Origin: Valencia hispanica
Lineage: Eukaryota > Chordata > Actinopteri > Cyprinodontiformes > Valenciidae
Length of the DNA stretch: 64,000 nucleotides
Assembly: GCA_963556495.2 (NCBI GenBank)
Contig: OY747702.1
Coordinates: forward strand, 26,465,403 to 26,529,402
Direction of reading: 5' to 3'
Shown here: positions 57,112 through 64,000 of the stretch, piece by piece
Numbering within the stretch: the first letter of the stretch is position 1
How the letters are laid out: the number at the start of each line of letters is the position of its first letter
The notes under the pieces: generated by a model
The model's input: the letters and a program-made list of their open reading frames with translations, nothing else
Database searches by the model: none
Told to the model about the DNA's origin: nothing
Translations under genes and position numbers: made by a program

Positions 57112-57476
57112 CGGCAACCCACCAGTTACAGGACAAATTCCAACCAACAGCATTAGGAAATCAAATTACTAGATAGAGTGTATGTAACTTTATCTCACAA
57201 CTGTGTAAATAAAGCTGTTGTTTAACGTCCTCATGAGTTTGTTGGAGAAAATCAGTGGTCCAACATCATGAAAACCAAGGAACAAACCATAACGCTGTGA
57301 AGTCTAAACCATGATTAAGTTATAAAACATTACTCCAGGTGTCATCAATCAGCCTACTCCAACTCGCCTGCAAAGATCTTCTCTGAAAAGATTGCTTCCA
57401 GATTGCCATCTGGAAGGAAGCTTGAAAGTTTCACGGTGGCTGCTGAGGTGCAGACTCACAGTTTGGCTGGTCCCAT
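57112..57476. other. Noncoding DNA before the 2A LINE
   Basis: No gene recognised. Part of it may be the 5' untranslated region of the LINE that follows. Confidence 0.4.
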
Positions 57477-57759
57477 GTGTTTTCCGAGAAGGTCATTCAA
57501 AGTGTGAAAAAGAGCTTGGATTGGGCTGTTAACATCCTGCTTTGTTGTGTGGATCACTTTCTATTTTCTGCTGAGCTCTACATGTCCAAGAAAGAGGGAC
57601 AATCAAACCCTGTATCCAACCAAATGGAGCCAGCATTTATTGTTCACAATAGTCCTGGACTGTGGCCACATCAGGCCAACCTCAGGGGAACAAAAACAGG
57701 CTATTACAGGTAGACCACTCCTGGGTTATTTAATTTTTTTGCTGATAATTCTCTTGGCT

Positions 57760-57786
57760 GGTGATGTCGAACTAAATCCTGGTCCT
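57760..57786 (+). other. 2A ribosome-skipping motif
   Basis: Codons for GDVELNPGP. All residues of the D-V/I-E-x-N-P-G-P core are present. Skipping would occur between the last Gly and Pro. Confidence 0.8.
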
Positions 57787-57825
57787 CAACTTGTAACTGA
57801 ATTAGCCCCATGGCTAGCTGGACCA

Positions 57826-58215
57826 CTCCCAGTGCTAGCTGGATTTCTTCTGCTAGCTGGGCCACCACCTGTGCTAGCTGGGACACTACCTGTGGTAGCT
57901 GGACAACCACCAGTGTTAGCTGGGCCACCACCTCTGCTATGTGGGCCACCATCACTGCCAGCTGGGCCATCACCACCACTGACTGGACCTGTGCCGCCTG
58001 GACCTTCACCTCTGCCGCCCGGGCCTCCACCTCTATCGCCTGGGTCTCCAACCCTGCCGCCTGGGCTTCCACCTCTGCCGCCTTGGCTTCCACTTCTGTC
58101 ACCTGGGCTTCCACCTCTGCCACCTGGGCTTCCACCTCTGTCGACCGGGTTTCCATCCCTGTCGCCTGGGCCTCCACCTCTGCTGCCTGGGCTTCCATCT
58201 CTGTCGCCTGGGCAT
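57826..58215. repeat. 21-bp minisatellite (two related blocks)
   Basis: The first block (to about 57980) has units such as GCTAGCTGGGCCACCACCTGT; the second (from about 58000) has units such as CTGCCGCCTGGGCTTCCACCT. The period of 21 keeps several frames open on both strands: proline-rich heptads on plus, and EVEAQAA-type heptads on minus. Confidence 0.9.
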
Positions 58216-58434
58216 CCACAGCTACACACACAACCTCACCGGAACCAATCCCACTGTGAACTTAGCTGTCTAACTAACAGCGCAAGGCAAATTCAATCTT
58301 GGTGATCTTCATACCGCCGCCACTCTCAGAAACCAAGTAATCGGACTGTTGATCTGTTCTGCTCTGCTCACTAAGTCTTACCAAACATAACTTTAGAAGA
58401 TCGGGTAACTGGTGCATCTCACTGGGTTTCCTTA

Positions 58435-61330
58435 ATGTCCGCTCATTATCTAACAAGGGTCTTCTTATTTGCGACCTTAACAATCACTAAATACATTTTT
58501 TTATGTTTGGCTGAGACATGGCAGCGACCAGCTGACTTTGCTGAGCTTAACCATTCTACTCCGCCCGGGTTTGTGTACATTTGCCAAGCTCGTGCTTCTG
58601 GACGTGGAAGTGGCTTTCCCATTCTCTACAAGGACAAGTACAAGGTTTCTTCTCTTATGGTGGAAAAATTCCTATCTAATTAGGATTTAAGTATATATTC
58701 TCTGTCTAGTGAATGTATCTAGGGCAGATGACAAAGCAAGGAGAAACAAGGTAAATTTTTCTGATAAAGATGTGTCAGAACACCAGAGAGACAGACGCCG
58801 GGGCAGCAAGACAACAGTCTGACCGCCAGTCCGATAGCAAAGCATGAACCAGCTCTCCAGAGGCTGGGCGTGAAGATTAAAGAAGACGTGCTGCAGAGAT
58901 AAACAGTTATTGCTGAATACTATTTAAGCTGTTAGTCAGAAAGGTTGGGTAGGGCGATGCATTAGCAATCTCTGTCCCCTCCATGTTTTGGTCAAGACAT
59001 GTTTGTATTAAATACTTAAACGCCTTTTGAGACTCAGTCTTCTTTATTATGGAAACCCTGAGGTATTTTCAGCCATTACACTCTCCTGGACTCTTCTTAC
59101 CAGTCATTTGAATCCATTGCTCTGAAAATACATGGCTCTGTTCCCACCATTCTTGCAGCTATTTACCGGCCACCTAAGGCTAAATCGGAATTTCTTAACG
59201 AATTTTCAGACTATTTCACCTTCTTATGCTCCCTTTCTAAAAATGTTGTTTTGCTCTGTGATTTTAATATTCATATCGATAATGCTGCCAACTCTTTCAC
59301 AAAGGACTTTATATCCTGTATTGACAGTCATGGCTTTCTACAATACGTAGAATCTTCAACGCACTCAAAAGGGCACATTTTGGATCTGGCCTGTTGTATT
59401 TATGCCGTGTATACCGTTTAGTTTTATAGTATCTGACTTTCCTTTTTCGGATCATAAACTTGTTTCATTCAAGGCTAATCTACCACTTTTCAAAAACACC
59501 TCCCCCCGTTCCATCACATTAAGAAGTATTAAGAACATTTATCCTTTAGTTCTCTCCTCTGCTATTTCCAACCTCCCTAGCAGGGACCACCTATCCACTA
59601 CTGATGAACTGATATCTTACTATAATTATGGCCTGCTGAGCCTCTTTGACCTGCTGGCACCACTGAAAACTCAGACTGTCACCTTTTCTCACCCTGCCCC
59701 CTGGTACACGTCTGAATTAAGGCAACTTAAATCTGAGGGACGTCATCTAGAGAGGCTCTCAAGGAAAACTAGACTGACCATTCATAAAGACTTGTACCGT
59801 ATTCACCTGTTAAACTATAAAGACGCATTTTCCAGGGCAAAATCGGTATACTATGCTTCACTTATTCATCCCGTGAAAGGACATTCTGTAGCCCTATTCT
59901 CTACGTTAAACAATATCATCAAGCTCCCTGATAATTCTTTTGCTCAAATGTATCCTACCAGTCTTTGTAATCTATTTATGGACATCTTTTCTTCAAAAGT
60001 TGAAAATATTAATCTTCAACTGTCTCCTTGTAACGCATCTGGCTGCATATACTGTTCATCATTCTCCCCAACCTCTTCTTCCACTCTCTCCAACTTCAGT
60101 CTGCCATCCATTAGTGAAATATCATCTATCATTCTAAAATCTAAGTGTTCCGCATGTAAATTGGACCCTCTACCCACAAAGTTGGTCAAACTTTGTTTAT
60201 CCTCTCTACTACCTCTCATCAATGATATCATACACTCCTCCCTGATCACAGGATCTGTTCCGGCATTATTCAAAACAGCGATAATTACTCCAAACCTGGT
60301 TTGGGTACAACCGACCTAAATAACTTCAGGCCAACTTCCAAACTCCCATTCCTGTCAAAAGCATTAGAGAAAGTGGTAGCCCTACAACTCCACAATCTTC
60401 TCAGTGACAATCATCTGTTTGAACTGTTTCAATCTGGCTTTTGGTCCAACCATATTACAGAAACTGCTATGGTTAAAATTACAAACGATCTCCTGATGGC
60501 ATCAGACTCCGGTATACTCAGTATACTCATTCTCCTTGATCTAACACCATCTTTTCCTTCCTCTTCCCTGTTAGATTGTGTACACAATATAAAAATCTGG
60601 TTCTCTCATAATCTCCTTAAACTTAACAGAAATAAAACTGAGTTACAAAATGTTCTCTTTTAGTTGATAACTTCACTGTTTTTCCCTCCACGCAGGTTAA
60701 GAGTTTAGGTGTCATTCTGGATAGCAACCTCTCCTTTTCAGCTCATATAAATAACATCACCTGCTCTGCCTACTTCCATCTATGAAATATTAATCATCTC
60801 CATCCCTCTCTTACCTCCACTGACACTGCAATCCTAATTAATACCCTGGTCACTTCTCGGCTTGATTACTGTAACACACTACTTTCTGGCTTACCACAAA
60901 AATCACTCCACAAATTGCAACTGCTACAGAACTCAGCAGTCCACATCATCTCCAGGATCTTCACACCATATCACTCCGGTTCTCAAGCAGCTGCATTGGC
61001 TTCCAATCCATTTCCGTATTGAGTTTAAAATCCATTTGTTAACATTCAAACATTCAAAGCCCTCAACAACCTAGTCCCCCCATATTTAACTCATCTCCAT
61101 GTTTACACACTGTCTCCCACTCTTCGTTCCTCTTCAAATCGTCTCCTCACCATTCCACATGCCCGTCTGTCTACCATGGGACTCAGGTGATTTAGTTCAT
61201 CTGCACCGCGGCTCTGGAATGAACTCCCACAGGACATTTGTACGGCATCATCTATTGAAACATTCAAATCGCTTCTTAAAACGTACCTATTCAGACGTGC
61301 ATACTCCACTTGATCCTTTTCTATTTTATT
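58435..61330 (+). pseudogene. L2-type endonuclease/reverse transcriptase, broken
   Basis: Endonuclease pieces flank a solo LTR: LAETWQRPADFAELNHSTPP and SGRGSGFPILY lie before it, IYRPPKAKSEF-type sequence, CDFNIH (the catalytic GDFN has become CDFN) and STHSKGHILDL after it, then SDHKL at 59450. The middle (59402-60319) has a 305-codon frame with SACKLDPLPTKLVK. Reverse transcriptase starts NNFRPTSKLPFLSKALEKVV and QSGFWSNHITETAMVKITND but jumps from the first catalytic region to [18 protein letters not shown], so the segment with YADD is deleted near 60560. The 3' part has [17 protein letters not shown]. Stops and frameshifts occur throughout. Dead copy. Confidence 0.82.
58703..59080 (+). 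mobile_element. Solo LTR inside the LINE endonuclease
   Basis: 378 bp from TGTCTAGTGAATG to CAGCCATTACA, splitting recognisable endonuclease sequence. Flanks TTCTC (58698-58702) and CTCTC (59081-59085) match at 4 of 5 bases. TGT...ACA ends, TATTTAAGCTG as a possible TATA box near 58921 and a TATTAAATAC region near 59007 fit a retroviral-type LTR. No family assigned. Confidence 0.7.
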
Positions 61331-61530
61331 TCATTCTTTGTTCTACCTGGGGTTTTCCTAATCCTGTTCTTAACTTTGTTTTTACGTGCTGCTCTGTCGT
61401 TGATGTATATTGATTTTTATCTCTGCTTGAAATGTTGATTTACTTATATGGTTTTGAGTTGCGTTATTTGTTTAAGTTTAATGTTTAGTGACCTTGATAG
61501 TCTTAAAAGGCACTTACAAATAAAAGGTAT

Positions 61531-61551
61531 TATTATTATTATTATTATTAC
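61531..61551. repeat. (ATT)n tail of the LINE
   Basis: Seven ATT triplets directly after ACAAATAAAAGGT, the 3' tail of the L2-type element. Confidence 0.85.
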
Positions 61552-61552
61552 C

Positions 61553-62784
61553 GTAAGCTTTGAACATCCCATGGAGCACTATGCAATCTATCATCTGAAA
61601 ATAAAAAGACTATGGCATAACATCACACCTACTTTGACAATGTTGCCCATCTAAACTTATGCAAGGAGGGCACTGATCAGAGAATCAACCAAGATAACTA
61701 ACACATTTATTTTTGGTCAATGGCAAAAACTAATTTTGTTCTGGTCAAGACATTTCACACTTGACCAAAAACGTAAGTGCTGAACTCCTGCCATGGAGTG
61801 ATAGGCAAAAAGGTTGCTAAACTGACACTATTCCACTTTGACTTTGCCCCCTTAAAATGTTTGAGCGATCACACAATATTTGTTGGACACCATACAAGAA
61901 AAATGTATATGTTGTATACAATATCAAGCATGAAATTTTTTTTATTTTTTATGTTGCAAAATTGTGGGTGGTGGAAAATGCACACTGCGTATCATCCAGA
62001 ACACAACAGCTCCATCGTGAAACATGGTGGTGCAGCATCGTAGTGTGGGGATACAATTTTTCACACGGACAGGGAAGTTGGTTATATACAGTAGTCGAGT
62101 TGAGGGGGAGCGGAGGGGGAGCGGAGGGGGACGCCGCTCCCCTTAGAAAGAAATCCGACATATAACGTCCCACCAGTAAAAGTCCCATCCTCCATCTCCA
62201 TCTCCATCCCTTCCATTTTACATTAAATATTGTATGGAAAAATAAATCATAAATAGGCTTAGCCTATATGAAATAATTTCACCATCAGAAAATGTTAGGT
62301 CTCCGCATGTTGAGTGAAAATAAACAGTCTATTAAATCCGGGGGACAGGGGCACGAAACGCAATGATGCAACATTGTTTTTGTCTGAGAGTAGGCCAGGT
62401 GAACCCAGTTTTCATTTCATCTAATTCCGACCTCTGGCATCTACAAAAACTGTTTACTTCATGAAATCTATACAATCGCACTGAGTTCAAAAGTAAAAGT
62501 TCTCCGTCTGTAATAGCGCAGTTTTTTTGTGATCAACGTTATAATTCGGGACTAGTTTGTTTTCACCGTAGTGAGAAAGGAGTGATACGGCTGCTATGTA
62601 CCCGTTTTAGACCAAGAGATGGACTTAACATGAAATTAATGTCTTGTTCATGTTTCATGGAAGTTAAATGCATGTAACACATTTTACATACATGCTTTTA
62701 CTCGGTTTTGTAAAAGTTTTAAAGAAGTTTTCATCATGACCTTAGCTGTCTCCATATCCACATACGTCATCACGTCGGTTAAAC
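61553..62784. other. Mostly noncoding; Tc1 remnant near 61970-62090
   Basis: At 61985-62040 the plus frame reads AYHPEHNSSIVKHGGAAS, followed by a stop and a tryptophan-containing stretch in another frame. This looks like the PTVKHGGGSIMVWG region of a Tc1 transposase, heavily decayed. A short tandem GGGGGAGCGGA occurs three times at 62104-62130. Nothing else is recognised. Confidence 0.4.
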
Positions 62785-62825
62785 TCCGGATAAGCGGAAG
62801 AAAATGGATGGATGGATGGATGAAT
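62785..62825 (+). repeat. RTE-like LINE 3' tail fragment
   Basis: TCCGGATAAGCGGAAGAAAA followed by four GGAT units matches the 3' end of the LINE at 44026-45200 (minus). Only the last ~25 bases plus tail are present, as in extreme 5' truncation. Confidence 0.75.
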
Positions 62826-64000
62826 GACTAAAACGGCTGAGCACCTGATACCTTCTTTAAATCCTCAATCCTTAAATCTCTCAAGTTGCTTGTTTTCAAT
62901 CTTTAGCTCACCCATTCTTTTACCCAAAACACAGACTCTCATGGGTCTTTTTCAAATTTTCCTGTTTTCTTCAGGCTAGAGTTGCTCCCAGTTTATTGTC
63001 ACAAAGACAAATGAGATCACGAGACAATGAGGGACATAAGGAGGGCACCTGGCAGTAATAAAATTATGTGATAATGAGGAAGGTGATGATTGGATATTAA
63101 ATGAAATGAGAAATTCAAAATGTCAAATGGAAATCTGAACAGAAGGGTAGTGTGAGTTAACTGCAACGGCTAGAAATCTTGACAGCACTGTGCAGTGGGA
63201 GGTTGATGCCTTGAGGTGCCAAATTGATGAGGCAAAGTAAGGTGGAAGGTGGTTTAGCAGAATACTGGAGAAAGATACCCCATAGAGACCTCTGTTCACA
63301 TTATGCAAGGACTACTTGCTAAGCTGTGTACAGACAACATTTTTCTAATTTTCAGTATCTTTCTCTTATTCATATTCACCAGTTTTCTGTATGCATGCTT
63401 GTTACTAAATTTTTTGTCATTACTTTAATTGTAAATATCTATCCAGTTTATCAAAGCTTTATTCATGAGCATCTTCATTCTCTAGTATCTGCTGTTTTAA
63501 CTTTTGTGATTGGGTCAGTAAAGCTTGTTTGGAGACTAGAAAGCCAGTTAGTTTAACCTTGTGCACCGCGTGCATGCCCAGCAGATAATAGGTGCTGCCA
63601 GCAGGAGCCAGTTAGTATCTTCTGACTCTGCAGCTGTCATGTGATCTGGCAAAGTGGGATGCCAGTTTCTGACTACACGAGCAAAGACCCCCTCCGACAT
63701 GTTTGACTGATTTAATTCACACTTCCACAGCTGCGTATTCACACATTTTTAGTCAGCATGCCCATATTTAATGATATTGCCTTAGTTTGGTTCACTTTGT
63801 CCTTGCTGCAGCTTGTGCAGGATATATTTCAAATTTCACATCTTCAACAACAAGATAACATTTAATCAAAGGAGCAGAGCTCAAACTTAGTTTGATTCAT
63901 TTTAGTGCAACTTGGGTTCCCTGATCCATGTGGGGAAAGTGTTTGGCTGCTTTTTTGATTTCTGCAGCTGAATGATTTAAAAAATGAGGTCAATAGTATC
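62826..64000. other. Noncoding DNA, no gene recognised
   Basis: No ORF over 76 codons, no transposon termini, no splice-framed exon that I can support. Confidence 0.5.

Larger units (their letters stand above)
57547..58305 (+). pseudogene. LINE N-terminal ORF: leader, 2A peptide, proline-rich repeats
   Basis: An open frame of 252 codons. A hydrophobic segment (LLGYLIFLLIILLA) runs directly into GDVELNPGP, the 2A consensus at which ribosomes skip the last Gly-Pro bond and release the upstream peptide. 2A sequences with a hydrophobic lead are established in some APE-type LINEs of animals. After it come about twenty heptads of the type LPPGLPP encoded by 21-bp tandem repeats, then a stop in the place where the endonuclease should begin. 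The start is unclear: ATG 57547 and an ATG in another frame at 57477 are both candidates. Whether the repeats were in the active ancestor cannot be seen. Confidence 0.65.
57477..61552 (+). mobile_element. L2-type LINE with an N-terminal 2A motif, decayed
   Basis: The layout is hydrophobic leader plus 2A, proline-rich repeat, endonuclease, reverse transcriptase, then a 3' end with TTAAAAGGCACTTACAAATAAA and an (ATT)n tail at 61531-61551. A solo LTR is inserted at 58703-59080. Reverse transcriptase has lost its catalytic core. The 5' boundary is approximate. Confidence 0.8.

Noticed and set aside
57747..57786. Picornavirus-like sequence suggested by the 2A motif
   Set aside because: No viral protein surrounds it; downstream sequence is a LINE endonuclease and reverse transcriptase.
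57826..58215. CRISPR-like array of regular short repeats
   Set aside because: The 21-bp units are contiguous with no unique spacers, and the context is an animal LINE.
57704..58231. Minus-strand heptad-repeat protein of 175 residues
   Set aside because: Explained by the 21-bp minisatellite inside a plus-strand LINE; no promoter or independent evidence.

Overview
The window looks like accessory DNA from a teleost fish, probably a percomorph. It is AT-rich and intron-like, has no bacterial-style gene packing, and is built almost entirely from transposable elements of the mix typical of fish: L2, RTE and jockey-like LINEs, Tc1, piggyBac and hAT DNA transposons, a Ty3/gypsy chromovirus, endogenous retroviruses (ERVs) and a tRNA-derived SINE. 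I found no confident host gene, rRNA, tRNA gene or CRISPR array. The only non-transposon gene candidate is a weak multi-exon model at about 2.7-4.0 kb.

Layout. 0-4 kb: single-copy-looking DNA, two dispersed repeats and the candidate spliced gene. 4.16-5.73 kb: decayed hAT transposon containing an amplified TAA-rich minisatellite. 5.75-8.7 kb: minus-strand LINE with broken endonuclease and reverse transcriptase; a second, inverted copy lies at 50.9-52.9 kb. 8.95-14.8 kb: old ERV with two LTRs, a tRNA-Trp-type primer site and only remnants of integrase and envelope. 15.6-18.3 kb: nonautonomous repeat split by a fold-back piggyBac element. 18.8-20.26 kb: Tc1 transposon with a single visible nonsense codon.

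20.3-41.45 kb is the centrepiece: one young plus-strand provirus (LTRs of 544 bp, GGAC target duplication) whose gag has been split twice, first by a full-length L2 LINE with an intact 998-codon ORF (22.9-26.77 kb), then by a second, related provirus in opposite orientation (26.83-35.04 kb, LTRs of 554 bp, TAGA duplication). Both proviruses carry deletions and share the loss of integrase C-terminus and most of env. They look like members of a nonautonomous family that must have been moved by proteins from elsewhere.

41.7-43.3 kb: second Tc1 family member with TA duplication and many lesions. 44.0-45.2 kb: 5'-truncated RTE-like LINE. 46.9-49.5 kb: decayed minus-strand gypsy chromovirus. 50.48-50.77 kb: solo LTR with a perfect 5-bp duplication. 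53.0-53.2 kb: SINE with a perfect 14-bp duplication. 55.8-55.96 kb: near-perfect 166-bp palindrome. 56.3-57.1 kb: deletion derivative of a hAT element. 57.5-61.55 kb: L2-type LINE with a 2A ribosome-skipping motif at its N-terminus, a 21-bp minisatellite and a solo LTR inside its endonuclease. The rest is unremarkable noncoding DNA.

The parts do not form a pathway. They record successive insertions whose order can be read from nesting, target duplications and LTR similarity. All alignments here were made by eye, so boundaries marked by terminal motifs plus duplications are firm and others are approximate.
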